This document shows positions 25,191 to 33,261 of a stretch of DNA of 64,000 nucleotides, piece by piece. Where the stretch lies: positions 744,001 to 808,000 of the forward strand of contig CAZCYV010000001.1 of the NCBI GenBank assembly GCA_964503145.1. The letters run 5' to 3'. The translations under genes were made by a program, and so were the position numbers. The stretch's first letter is position 1; each line of letters begins with the position of its first letter. The DNA comes from RBG-16-57-11 sp964503145. GTDB taxonomy: Bacteria > Chloroflexota > Anaerolineae > Anaerolineales > UBA4823. Below the pieces are notes generated by a model. That model searched no databases. It saw only the letters and a program-made list of their open reading frames with translations, and had not been told where the DNA came from.

Positions 25191-26123
25191 ATGTCCACCA
25201 GCCAGGTTCAATCCACCCCGGTCGTCCAGGCGGAGGCCGCCATCAAACAGCCGCTGGTCGCCCCTAAGGTCAAGCGCTTCCTGAGCCTGACCGTTTTGCA
25301 AATTGTCATGACCGTCGTCCTGGTCAGCTTTCTCATCCCCACCTTGTGGATGATTTCCTCCTCGCTGAAAGCCTCGACCGAGATCTTCGTCCATCCGGTG
25401 GTGTGGATCCCCAAGGATCCTCAGTGGAACAACTACCTGAAAATATTCCGCATCCTGCCATTTGGCAAATTCGTCTGGAACACTTTCGTGGTCACCGGGC
25501 TGGCCGTGCTGGGAACGATCGTCTCGTCGTTGATGGTAGGCTACAGCTTCGCCCGCCTGCGCTGGCCTGGGCGCAGCATCTTCTTCAGCTTGATGATCGC
25601 CACCATGCTGCTTCCGGAGGTCATCACCCTGGTGCCGCGTTTTATCCTGTTCCGCAACCTTAACGAGATGAAATTTCTGGGGCTGAGCTGGCTGGATTCG
25701 TTTACGCCGCTAATCGTGCCGTATTGGATGGGCGCAACAGCGCTGTACATCTTCCTGGTGGTACAGTTCTTCCGCGGCATCCCCATGGAATTGGAGGAGG
25801 CGGCGCTGATCGACGGCGCCAACCGCCTGCAAATTCTGACCCAAATCCTGCTGCCACTCTCCAAGCCGGTCATTGCCACGATCGCCGTGTTCGCCCTGAT
25901 TCAGCATTACAACTCCTTCTTAGAGCCGCTGATCTACCTGAACAGCATGGACAAATGGACGCTGGCCTTGGGCATTCGCGCCTTGAACGACTCGAACGTG
26001 CAAAACTGGGAGCTGATCTTCTCCGCCGGGACGCTGATGCTGGCGCCGGTGCTGGTGATCTTCGTCATCGCCCAGCGCTACTTCGTCCAGGGCATCGCCA
26101 TGACCGGTTTTGGAGGTCGATAG
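25191..26123 (+). CDS. ABC sugar transporter permease (MalG/UgpE type)
   Basis: A 310-aa second permease. The N-terminal cytoplasmic tail (about 30 residues, Gln/Val/Ala-rich) is followed by six TM helices. The EAA loop is PMELEEAALIDGANRLQILTQ and the C-terminal YFVQGIAMTGFGGR is a family hallmark. The ATG follows GGAGGCGCGCC 10 nt after the first permease stop; the frame is open upstream, but inside the first permease gene. Confidence 0.93.
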   Translation: MSTSQVQSTPVVQAEAAIKQPLVAPKVKRFLSLTVLQIVMTVVLVSFLIPTLWMISSSLKASTEIFVHPVVWIPKDPQWNNYLKIFRILPFGKFVWNTFVVTGLAVLGTIVSSLMVGYSFARLRWPGRSIFFSLMIATMLLPEVITLVPRFILFRNLNEMKFLGLSWLDSFTPLIVPYWMGATALYIFLVVQFFRGIPMELEEAALIDGANRLQILTQILLPLSKPVIATIAVFALIQHYNSFLEPLIYLNSMDKWTLALGIRALNDSNVQNWELIFSAGTLMLAPVLVIFVIAQRYFVQGIAMTGFGGR

Positions 26124-26198
26124 CGCCAGCCAGGCCGGAGAGTTTGTCGTTCAATGAATTGGATCGCAAGCGGTTGAGAATCGAATAGACGCCTGATC

Positions 26199-26225
26199 TG
26201 TGCGAACCGACGTCTGGTTCGCACA
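26199..26225 (+). repeat. 10-bp hairpin before the transaldolase-like gene
   Basis: TGTGCGAACC and GGTTCGCACA with a 7-nt loop, in the 157-nt gap between the permease and transaldolase genes. No U-tract follows. It may be an mRNA-processing or attenuation hairpin; nothing else is seen in the gap except an AT-rich stretch ahead of the GGAGGT ribosome site. Confidence 0.5.
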
Positions 26226-26280
26226 AATCGACCAGCGCGCCGTTGATTGTTTACAACATAGATATGATTTGGAGGTCACA

Positions 26281-26943
26281 ATGAAATTCTTCCTGGATAG
26301 CGCACATGTCCATGAGATCGCCCACGCCCTGGAGATGTGGAACCTGGACGGCGTCACCACCAACCCAAGACACGTCCAGGTTTCTGGCAAGCCGTTCCTG
26401 GCGGTAATACAGGAGATCGGCAAGCTGATGGCCGGAACAGATAAGACGGTTTCGGTGGAGGTCAATCCGCATCATACCGAATACCAGGCGATGGTCGCCG
26501 AGGGCGAAAAGCTGGCGGCGATGAGCCCCAATTTTGTGATCAAGCTACCCGCTACCGAGGCAGGCTTTAAAGCCATTGCCGCACTCAAGGAGAAGGGCAT
26601 CCGCGCCAACCTGACGCTGGTCTTCAGCGCGGTACAGGCGCTGCAAGCCATGCGCATGGGGGCCTTCTACGTCTCCCCGTTCATCGGCTGGAAAGAATCC
26701 AACGCCGAAGAAACGCTGAGCCTGGTCGAAGACATCGTCGCCATCCGCGATAACTACGGCTTCAGCACCGAGGTGCTGGTGGCGGCAGTGCGCAACGGGC
26801 GGCAGATCGCCGATGCGGCGGTGGCGGGAGCTGATATCGTCACCGCCGGTTTCGCCGTCTATCAGGAGGCTTTCGATCACCCCTACACTCACATGGGCCT
26901 GGAGCGCTTCTCTAGCTTCTGGGACAAAACCCCCTATGAATAG
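26281..26943 (+). CDS. Transaldolase/fructose-6-phosphate aldolase family protein with altered phosphate site
   Basis: A 220-aa class I aldolase of the short TalC/FSA group. MKFFLDSAHVHEI and LDGVTTNPRHV are family motifs, and the Schiff-base Lys is K88 in NFVIKLPAT. The residues that hold the substrate phosphate in FSA (R134 and S166) align with W137 (VSPFIGWKES, normally SPFVGRxDD) and Ala169 (LVAAVRNG, normally AAS(F/I)(K/R)). This suggests a non-phosphorylated or differently charged C6 group. A sulfofructose-cleaving transaldolase fits the neighbourhood but is unproven. GGAGGTCACA precedes the ATG. The GH31 gene follows 11 nt later. Confidence 0.85.
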   Translation: MKFFLDSAHVHEIAHALEMWNLDGVTTNPRHVQVSGKPFLAVIQEIGKLMAGTDKTVSVEVNPHHTEYQAMVAEGEKLAAMSPNFVIKLPATEAGFKAIAALKEKGIRANLTLVFSAVQALQAMRMGAFYVSPFIGWKESNAEETLSLVEDIVAIRDNYGFSTEVLVAAVRNGRQIADAAVAGADIVTAGFAVYQEAFDHPYTHMGLERFSSFWDKTPYE

Positions 26944-26954
26944 AGGCTATCGCC

Positions 26955-29075
26955 ATGCTATTTGACTTGGAAAGCGTGCGCTTACAGGAAGGCTTTCGCG
27001 GACTGGCAAAAGCCGCGGTGCTGGAAACCGCCCCCTCTGGGGCGCGTTTCGACACCGATGAGGGCGCGCTGGAGGCCAGCTTCTACGCGCCGGGCATGGT
27101 GCGGTTGCGCATCCAACGCGCCGCCGAAGCAGATTATGGCATGCTGGCCGCCGAAGCGCAGCCGCCCACAGTGCAAGTGACTTTCGATACAGGCGCCGCC
27201 CTGCTGCAGGCCGGCGATACAGCGCTGGAAATCTCTTCTGCGCCGCTGCGTCTGCGCTTTTCGAGCCGCGGCAAGAGTCTGATCGAGTCGGTCAGCGACC
27301 GCACCATCCAGGGCGAACTGCGTTTCTTCCCCATCGCTAGCAAGCCGGGCGAATGGCTGGTCTGTTTGAGCCTGGCCAGCGATGAAGCGATCTACGGCTT
27401 GGGCGAGAAGTTCGGTCCACTCAACAAGCGCGGCCAGTTGATCACCAGTTGGAACCGAGATGCCACCGGCGTCAACGCCGAGATCTCGTACAAGAACACC
27501 CCTTTCGCCTGGAGCAGCCGCGGCTGGGGGCTGTATGTCCACACCGCTGCGCGCGTCACTCACGGCGTGGGCTACGCCCCCTGGTCGCACCGCAGCTACA
27601 TCCTGAAGATCGAAGACCCCAACTTAGACCTGTTCCTGATCGCCGGGGAAACGCCAGCGGCACTGATCGAGAAATACACCTGGCTCACCGGCCGGGCGCC
27701 GCTGCCGCCGCTGTGGAGCTTCGGGATGTGGATGTCCAAAGCTTACTACCAGACCGCCGATGAACTGCTGCAGGTGGCGCGCAAGCTGCGCGAGCGGCGC
27801 ATCCCCTGTGATGTGATCACCCTGGACGGCCGCGCCTGGCACAAGCCCGAAACGCGCTTCGATTTTTCCTGGGACCCGGATCGCTACCCTGACCCGGCGG
27901 GGTTCGTGCGTCGGCTGCAGGGGATGGATCTGCGCCTGTGCCTGTGGGAATACCCCTATCTCTCCACCAAAAACCCGCTCTTCGCCGAACTGGAGGCCAA
28001 AGGCTACTTCCTGAAGAACCCTGACGGCAGCACCTACATCCATCGCTGGTTTCCGCCGCCGATGGACACCCTGGTGCCACACTTGCAGCCTTCAGGGATT
28101 ATCGACTTCACCAACCCCGAGGCCTATGCCTGGTATGGCGAGATGCACCGCCCGTTGATCGAAATGGGCGTAGCGGTGATGAAGACCGATTACGGCGAGG
28201 CCGTCCCTGAAGAAGTCGTGGGCTACAACGGCGACAGCGGCAAACGCCTGCACAACGTCTACAGCCTGTTGTACAACCGTTGCGTCTTTGAGGCTTTCGA
28301 GCGCTACGCCGGCAAAGACCAAGCGCTGGTGTGGGGACGGGCTGGCTGGACGGGCAGCCAACGCTACCCGATCCAATGGGGCGGCGACCCCCAGAGCGAC
28401 TGGGAGGGCCTGGCCGGCAGCATCCGCGGCGGGCTATCCTGGGGAATGAGCGGCGCGCCGTTCTACACCCACGATATCGGCGGATTCTACGGCTCACAGG
28501 TGGGGCAGGTGCTCGGCTCGGGCAAATCCGATGCCGAGCTTTACGTGCGCTGGGCGCAGGCAGGCATCCTGGCTTCGCACACCCGCTTCCACGGCGTCGG
28601 CCCGCGCGAGCCCTGGGAATACGGCGAAGAAATCGAAGACATCATCCGCCGCTGGCTGGGTTGGCGTTACCGGCTGATCCCCTATCTGCAATTCTGCGCC
28701 CAGGAAGCCGGCCAGAGCGGCCTGCCGGTGCAGCGGGCGATGGCGCTGGCTTTCCCGCAGGAGCCGCCAGCCTGGGGCTTCGAGACGCAGTACATGCTTG
28801 GCCCAGCTTTGCTGGTGGCGCCGGTGATCCAGCCCGGTGGACAGATTCAGATGTATCTGCCCGCAGGGGGCTGGTACGACCTGTGGAGCGGGGAGCGGCT
28901 AGAAGGGCCGCGCTACCTGGAGAAAGCCATGCCCCTGGATCGTCTGCCGATTTACGGACGGGAGGGTGCCACGCTGCTGCTTGGCCCCAGCGCCCAGCAC
29001 ACTGGCGAACTGCGCCAGGCGCCGCCGCCCCAGGCGATCACCTTTGGAGAAACGCCGTTTCGCCTGGAACTCTAG
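26955..29075 (+). CDS. GH31 alpha-glycosidase (YicI-like alpha-xylosidase group)
   Basis: A 706-aa retaining glycosidase. The N-terminal beta-sandwich has the YGLGEKFGPLNKRG box, then a TIM barrel with LDGRAWH, the nucleophile D412 in VMKTDYGEAVPE and the acid/base D478 in QRYPIQWGGDPQSDW (E. coli YicI D416 and D482, constant offset). SHDIGGF-like THDIGGFYG follows. There is no signal peptide, so it acts on imported oligosaccharide. The sulfonate-binding Arg-x-x-Trp of known sulfoquinovosidases is not there (RFDF instead), so the sequence favours alpha-xyloside or alpha-glucoside cleavage. It lies between the transaldolase and the SuyA-like gene. Confidence 0.88.
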   Translation: MLFDLESVRLQEGFRGLAKAAVLETAPSGARFDTDEGALEASFYAPGMVRLRIQRAAEADYGMLAAEAQPPTVQVTFDTGAALLQAGDTALEISSAPLRLRFSSRGKSLIESVSDRTIQGELRFFPIASKPGEWLVCLSLASDEAIYGLGEKFGPLNKRGQLITSWNRDATGVNAEISYKNTPFAWSSRGWGLYVHTAARVTHGVGYAPWSHRSYILKIEDPNLDLFLIAGETPAALIEKYTWLTGRAPLPPLWSFGMWMSKAYYQTADELLQVARKLRERRIPCDVITLDGRAWHKPETRFDFSWDPDRYPDPAGFVRRLQGMDLRLCLWEYPYLSTKNPLFAELEAKGYFLKNPDGSTYIHRWFPPPMDTLVPHLQPSGIIDFTNPEAYAWYGEMHRPLIEMGVAVMKTDYGEAVPEEVVGYNGDSGKRLHNVYSLLYNRCVFEAFERYAGKDQALVWGRAGWTGSQRYPIQWGGDPQSDWEGLAGSIRGGLSWGMSGAPFYTHDIGGFYGSQVGQVLGSGKSDAELYVRWAQAGILASHTRFHGVGPREPWEYGEEIEDIIRRWLGWRYRLIPYLQFCAQEAGQSGLPVQRAMALAFPQEPPAWGFETQYMLGPALLVAPVIQPGGQIQMYLPAGGWYDLWSGERLEGPRYLEKAMPLDRLPIYGREGATLLLGPSAQHTGELRQAPPPQAITFGETPFRLEL

Positions 29076-29158
29076 CCAGATCTCGCAGCGACGCCGTTGG
29101 TCACCTGCTGACCAGCATTTACGCGGCGCTCATCATCTAAATCTTGAGGAGGTTCGAT

Positions 29159-29440
29159 ATGCAGTACGCAATTTTGATGCACGAAGCCGATGACGACGTC
29201 GGCGTGGCAGTGATGGACCTGACCGCAGGCAGCGAAGTCGGCGCGGCCACGTTGGAGGGCCAGTCCGTCGGCAGCCTGGTCGTCATCCAGGATATCCCCC
29301 TGGGGCACAAAGTCGCCATGCGCGATCTGCCCCAAGACAAGCGCGTGATCGAATATGGCCGACCCATTGGCCGCGCCACCCAGGCGATCAAACGCGGCGA
29401 ACACGTTCACGTTCACAACATCCGCACCCTGCGCTGGTGA
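29159..29440 (+). CDS. suyA: UxaA-family small (SAF) subunit, probable (2R)-sulfolactate sulfo-lyase alpha
   Basis: A 93-residue SAF-domain protein: HEADDDVGVAVMDLTAG, IPLGHKVAMRDL, VIEYGRPIGRATQAI and the closing GEHVHVHNIRTLRW. In altronate or galactarate dehydratase this domain is fused to the large part; as a separate small subunit next to a large one it matches the SuyA/SuyB arrangement. Sulfo-lyase converts (2R)-sulfolactate to pyruvate and sulfite in the cytosol. GAGGAGG lies 6 nt before the ATG. The large subunit starts 13 nt after the stop. The alternative is a split sugar-acid dehydratase. Confidence 0.72.
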   Translation: MQYAILMHEADDDVGVAVMDLTAGSEVGAATLEGQSVGSLVVIQDIPLGHKVAMRDLPQDKRVIEYGRPIGRATQAIKRGEHVHVHNIRTLRW

Positions 29441-29453
29441 GGAGGAAACAGCA

Positions 29454-30620
29454 ATGAAAAAGTTTGAAGAATACCAACTGACTGGTTACCGCCGGGAAAA
29501 CGGCAAAGTGGGCTTGCGTAACCATGTGCTCATCCTGCCGGTGGACGACATCTCGAACGCCGCCGCCGAGGGCGTGGCGCGGCTGATTCGCGGCACGATG
29601 GCGCTGCCCCATCCCTATGGCCGGCTGCAATTCGGCGCCGACCTGGATCTGACCTTCCGCACGCTGATTGGTGCCGGGCGCAACCCCAATGTCGCCGCAG
29701 TGGTGGTGATTGGCATCGAGCCAAACTGGACGGATTACATCGTCAAGGGCATCGCCGAAACCGGCAAGCCGGTGGCGGGCTTCAGCATCGAACGCCAGGG
29801 AGATCTAAAAACCATCGAGATGGCCTCGCGCAAGGCCAAAGAATTCGTCCATTGGGCTACCGAGTTGCCGCGCGTACCGATCGAGATCAAAGAGATGACC
29901 TTCTCCACCAAGTGCGGCGAATCCGACACCACCAGCGGCCTGGCCTCCAACCCGACCATCGGACGCACTTTTGAGCGCCTGGAGAAGATGGGCGCCACGT
30001 TGATCTTCGGCGAGACCAGCGAGGTGACCGGCGCCGAGGACAAGATCGCCGAAAACTGTGTCAGCCCTGAAGTGCGCGAGGCGTTCCTGCGCACCTTCCA
30101 GGCTTACCAGGACTTCATCAACGCCCAGGACGCCGATCTGCTCGGCTCGCAGCCCACCCAGGGCAACATCCGCGGCGGCCTGAGCACCATCGAAGAGAAA
30201 GCTCTGGGCAACGTCGAAAAGATGGGGCGTTGCAAAGTCCAATCCGTGCTCGAACCGGCGATGGAACCTCCCGGCCCGGGCCTGCATTTCATGGACTCCT
30301 CCAGCGCCGCGGCGGAGATGGTCACTCTGTGCGCCGCAGCCGGCTCGGTGGTGCACTTCTTCACCACTGGCCAGGGCAACATCATCGGCAACCCTATCCT
30401 GCCGGTGATCAAGTTCTCCGCCAATCCGCTGACGGTGGAGACCATGTCTGAGCACATCGACGTGGATCTGAGCGGCCTGCTGCGCTTCGAATACAACCTG
30501 GACGGCGCCGCCGATCGGGCGATGGCGATGCTGGCGCGCACAATCAACGGCCGCCTGACCAGCGCCGAAGCCCTGCGCCACGACGAGTTCGTCATCACCA
30601 AGCTGTACCGCTCCGCATGA
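29454..30620 (+). CDS. suyB: UxaA-family large subunit, probable (2R)-sulfolactate sulfo-lyase beta
   Basis: A 388-aa protein of the galactarate/altronate dehydratase C-terminal family, but of the SuyB kind: GKVGLRNHVLILPVDDISNA, GTMALPHPYGRLQFGADLDL, ESDTTSGLASNPTIG, LGSQPTQGNIRGGLSTIEEK and TTGQGNIIGNP. UxaA proper has a Cys in HTYGCSQ and reads CGGSDGLSG; here these are YGRLQ and CGESDTTSG, matching my memory of SuyB. Iron in the active site is expected. Product sulfite would feed the DsrAB system 6 kb downstream. Ribosome site GAGGAGG. Function is inferred from sequence; sugar-acid dehydration is the alternative. Confidence 0.72.
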   Translation: MKKFEEYQLTGYRRENGKVGLRNHVLILPVDDISNAAAEGVARLIRGTMALPHPYGRLQFGADLDLTFRTLIGAGRNPNVAAVVVIGIEPNWTDYIVKGIAETGKPVAGFSIERQGDLKTIEMASRKAKEFVHWATELPRVPIEIKEMTFSTKCGESDTTSGLASNPTIGRTFERLEKMGATLIFGETSEVTGAEDKIAENCVSPEVREAFLRTFQAYQDFINAQDADLLGSQPTQGNIRGGLSTIEEKALGNVEKMGRCKVQSVLEPAMEPPGPGLHFMDSSSAAAEMVTLCAAAGSVVHFFTTGQGNIIGNPILPVIKFSANPLTVETMSEHIDVDLSGLLRFEYNLDGAADRAMAMLARTINGRLTSAEALRHDEFVITKLYRSA

Positions 30621-30632
30621 TGGTACAATGTG

Positions 30633-30671
30633 CGATGCAATCTGGCGAATAACCTTCGCCAGATTGCATCG
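30633..30671 (+). repeat. 17-bp perfect hairpin between suyB-like and glmS-like genes
   Basis: The arms at 30633-30649 and 30655-30671 are perfectly complementary around a 5-nt loop (TAACC). A TACAAT hexamer (30624-30629) sits just upstream. No U-tract follows, so it is not a standard terminator. It could insulate the two genes or lie at the very 5' end of a glmS-like transcript. Confidence 0.6.
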
Positions 30672-30730
30672 GCGCTGCGGCGCAGCACTTGCCCAGCAGC
30701 CCGAACAAACTTTCTGGAGGCGCGCCAGGC

Positions 30731-32524
30731 ATGTGTGGCATTTTTGGAATCGTCACAGACAAAGAGCAGACGCTCGGCCCCATCCTGATCGAGGCCGGGC
30801 GCTGGCTTTCTTATCGCGGTTATGATACGGTAGGCTGCGCGACGTTGCATGAGAACGGAGGCATTGACCTGCGCAAGGACGTGGGCAAGATCGATGAAGT
30901 CGCCGGGCGGCTGAAGTTCAGCGAAATGCGCGGCAGCCGGGGCATCTTGCAGTTGCGCTGGGCGACCTTTGGTCAGCCCTCCCAGGCCAACGCCCAGCCG
31001 CACCTGGATTCGGATGGCGACATGGTGGGAGCGCACAACGGCAACGTGGTGAACAACGTCGAACTGCGCCAGCAATTCATCGCCGAAGGGATGACCGTGC
31101 GCTCCACCAACGACGGCGAGACCTGCGTGCATGCCGTGGAGCGCTACATCGACCGCGGCGAACCGTTCATCGAAGCCATCCGCAAGGCGTACCAGGATCT
31201 CGAAGGCGATTACGCCTTCGTCATCGGGCGCGTCGGCGAGCAGGAGCTGTATGCGATCAAAAAAGGCTCCGGGCTGGTGGTGGGGATTGGCGAGGGTTTC
31301 ACCTGCGCATCGTCCGACCTGCCTTCCATCCTGCCGCTCACCCGAAAGGTGGTGCGCGTCCAGGATGGCGAGATCGTCACCCTGCGCCCGAATGGCATCG
31401 CGCTGCACCGGGTGCAGGACGGCGCGCCGATCGAGCGCGCTGTGGAGACGATCACCGAGACGATGGAATCGGCGCAGAAGGGCGGCTTCCCACATTTCAT
31501 GCTCAAGGAGATTCACGAGCAACCTACCGTGGCGGGCGAATTGCTGCGCCTGCTGGAGCGCTCGCCAGATGTGGAACGCATGCTCGAGCGCATGCGCAAC
31601 GCCCGTCACCTGTACCTGGTGGGCTGCGGCACGAGCTACCACGCCTGCATGATCGGAGCAGTTTACCTGGCGCGGCTGGCCGGAAAACCGGCCTTTCCGA
31701 TCCTGGCGCCGCAGTTCAGCGCCCAATACGGTCCGGCGGTTGGCCCAGAGGATGTGGGCATTTTCGTCAGCCAGAGCGGCGAGACCAAGGACGTGATCAA
31801 CGCCATCCATGCCGCGCAAGGGCGCGGCATGGGCGTGCTGGGGTTGGTGAACGTGATCGGCTCGACGCTGACGCAGATCAGCCAGGTGTATCTACCACTG
31901 GCCTGCGGCTACGAGATCAGCGTCCCGGCAACTAAGACCTTCGTCAACCAGGTGGTGGCCTTCCTGTACCTGGCGCTGCGCATGGGCGGGCGCCCCACCG
32001 CGCCGCTGGCGCAGGCGCTGCCGGATTTGATCCAGCAGACGCTGGAGAGCGCTGCTCCGCAGGTGCAGGCGCTGGAAGGGCTGCTGGCCGAGAAAGACGA
32101 CCTGTACTGCCTGGGGTATGGGCTGACCTATCCCATCGCCCTGGAAGGCGCGCTAAAGCTGAAAGAGATCACCTATGCGCATTGCGAAGGCATGCTCTCC
32201 ACCGAGTTCAAGCATGGCCCTCTCTCCGCCGTCGCTGAGGACTACCCGGTGCTGTTCGTCGCCGGGCCGGAAGACGTGCCCTTGCTGGTCAGCGGCATCA
32301 ACGAGGTGACCTGCCGCGGCGGGCGCGCCATCGTCATCGGCCCGGAAGACTCACGGCTGCGCATGAACGCTCATCACCTGATAACCTTGCCGCAGGTCGC
32401 TGCCGAGATCAGCGCCCTGCTGGCGGTGCTGCCGTTGCAGTTGCTCTCCTATCACCTCAGCCTGGCGCGCGGCTACGACCCGGATTTTCCACGCAACCTG
32501 AGCAAGACGCTGACGGTGGATTGA
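30731..32524 (+). CDS. GlmS-like glutamine amidotransferase/SIS-domain protein
   Basis: A 597-aa protein with the architecture of glucosamine-6-phosphate synthase: N-terminal Ntn glutaminase (catalytic Cys2 in MCGIFGIV, RWATFGQPSQANAQPH, HNGNVVNN, Asp in NDGETC) and two SIS domains (GCGTSYHACMIG, SQSGETKDVINA, TEFKHGPLSAV, final PRNLSKTLTVD). It differs from typical GlmS in several usually fixed spots: HTRWATHG reads QLRWATFG, GYDSAG reads GYDTVG, and NGIIEN reads NGNVVN. The glutaminase residues Arg, Trp, Asn and Asp remain. It may be a true GlmS or an aminotransferase-isomerase for another sugar phosphate handled by this locus. The ATG giving Cys2 fixes the start. Confidence 0.82.
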   Translation: MCGIFGIVTDKEQTLGPILIEAGRWLSYRGYDTVGCATLHENGGIDLRKDVGKIDEVAGRLKFSEMRGSRGILQLRWATFGQPSQANAQPHLDSDGDMVGAHNGNVVNNVELRQQFIAEGMTVRSTNDGETCVHAVERYIDRGEPFIEAIRKAYQDLEGDYAFVIGRVGEQELYAIKKGSGLVVGIGEGFTCASSDLPSILPLTRKVVRVQDGEIVTLRPNGIALHRVQDGAPIERAVETITETMESAQKGGFPHFMLKEIHEQPTVAGELLRLLERSPDVERMLERMRNARHLYLVGCGTSYHACMIGAVYLARLAGKPAFPILAPQFSAQYGPAVGPEDVGIFVSQSGETKDVINAIHAAQGRGMGVLGLVNVIGSTLTQISQVYLPLACGYEISVPATKTFVNQVVAFLYLALRMGGRPTAPLAQALPDLIQQTLESAAPQVQALEGLLAEKDDLYCLGYGLTYPIALEGALKLKEITYAHCEGMLSTEFKHGPLSAVAEDYPVLFVAGPEDVPLLVSGINEVTCRGGRAIVIGPEDSRLRMNAHHLITLPQVAAEISALLAVLPLQLLSYHLSLARGYDPDFPRNLSKTLTVD

Positions 32525-32557
32525 TCCCCAACAGCAGAAGCGGAGCAGCGCCAGGGG

Positions 32558-33223
32558 CTACTCTTCGCAGGACCGCCCCTGCCCCAATCCGGCTAACTGA
32601 GCCGCCAGCGCCCCCACGCTGGCGAGGTACAACTCGCCATCCTGATATATCTCAACACTTGCGATGTCATTAAGCAGAGGCCGCAGAAGCGAAGCAGACG
32701 GCCGGTATCCCATGCGCCCCAGGCACCACAGCGCCATACCGCGCGCCTGCGGGTTGGGGTCGTGCAGACAGGGCAGCGTCATTGGCAACGCCAGCGCCGG
32801 GGTTTGCGGCCGATCAGGCGCGATGCGCCCGATAGCCCATAAGACACCCGGGCGAAAGCGCGGCGCGTCTTCCTCTTCGAGATCCAGCAAATAGATCAAC
32901 GGGGAAACGAACTCCTCGAATAGCTCCAGGCAGCGCGCCAGAGTCTCGCCGATCAACTCCGGGGCGCGCCAGCCGATACCGCCGGATTCGTCGCTGAGCA
33001 GCCAGAACTGGCGCCGCAGGTGGTTGCGCACATACTCCGCATCCGCCTCAGCGATGCGCCGGGCGGCCATGCCAAACGCCTGCACCGCCCGCCAGGCGAG
33101 CAGGTGGTCGGCGTGATACGTGAGCGCAGTGAGCAGGCTGAGCGATCGCTTGTTTTCGGCGGCAAGCCGGACGATCGCTTCGAACTGCGCCGCTTTCAGC
33201 AATTCGCTCAGCCTGGATTTCAT
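32558..33223 (-). CDS. DVU0298-family HEAT-like protein
   Basis: A 221-aa all-helical protein. The RRQFWLLSDESGGIGWRAPELIGETLA block, followed by a F-x-x-GVLWAIGRIAPD block, is the signature I associate with the DVU0298 family of sulfate- and sulfite-reducing bacteria. HEAT-like helices repeat through LLTALTYHADHLLAWRAVQAFG and NPQARGMALWCLGRMG. No function is established. Its presence beside a dsr locus agrees with a sulfite-reducing lifestyle. It is convergent with the glmS-like gene (33-nt gap, no terminator seen) and lies 38 nt from the radical SAM gene on the same strand. Confidence 0.75.
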   Translation of the reverse strand: MKSRLSELLKAAQFEAIVRLAAENKRSLSLLTALTYHADHLLAWRAVQAFGMAARRIAEADAEYVRNHLRRQFWLLSDESGGIGWRAPELIGETLARCLELFEEFVSPLIYLLDLEEEDAPRFRPGVLWAIGRIAPDRPQTPALALPMTLPCLHDPNPQARGMALWCLGRMGYRPSASLLRPLLNDIASVEIYQDGELYLASVGALAAQLAGLGQGRSCEE

Positions 33224-33261
33224 CCCCGGATTCTATGCGCGGAGCGCTTGCTCCGCCAGGG

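Noticed and set aside
26955..29075. GH31 protein as a classical sulfoquinovosidase
   Set aside because: The Arg-x-x-Trp sulfonate clamp and the Tyr after DIGG of YihQ-type enzymes are absent (RFDF and DIGGF here); the rest matches the YicI alpha-xylosidase group.
30621..30730. glmS ribozyme before the glmS-like gene
   Set aside because: The gap is short, is dominated by one perfect hairpin, and lacks the AGCGCCAGAACU-type ribozyme core.
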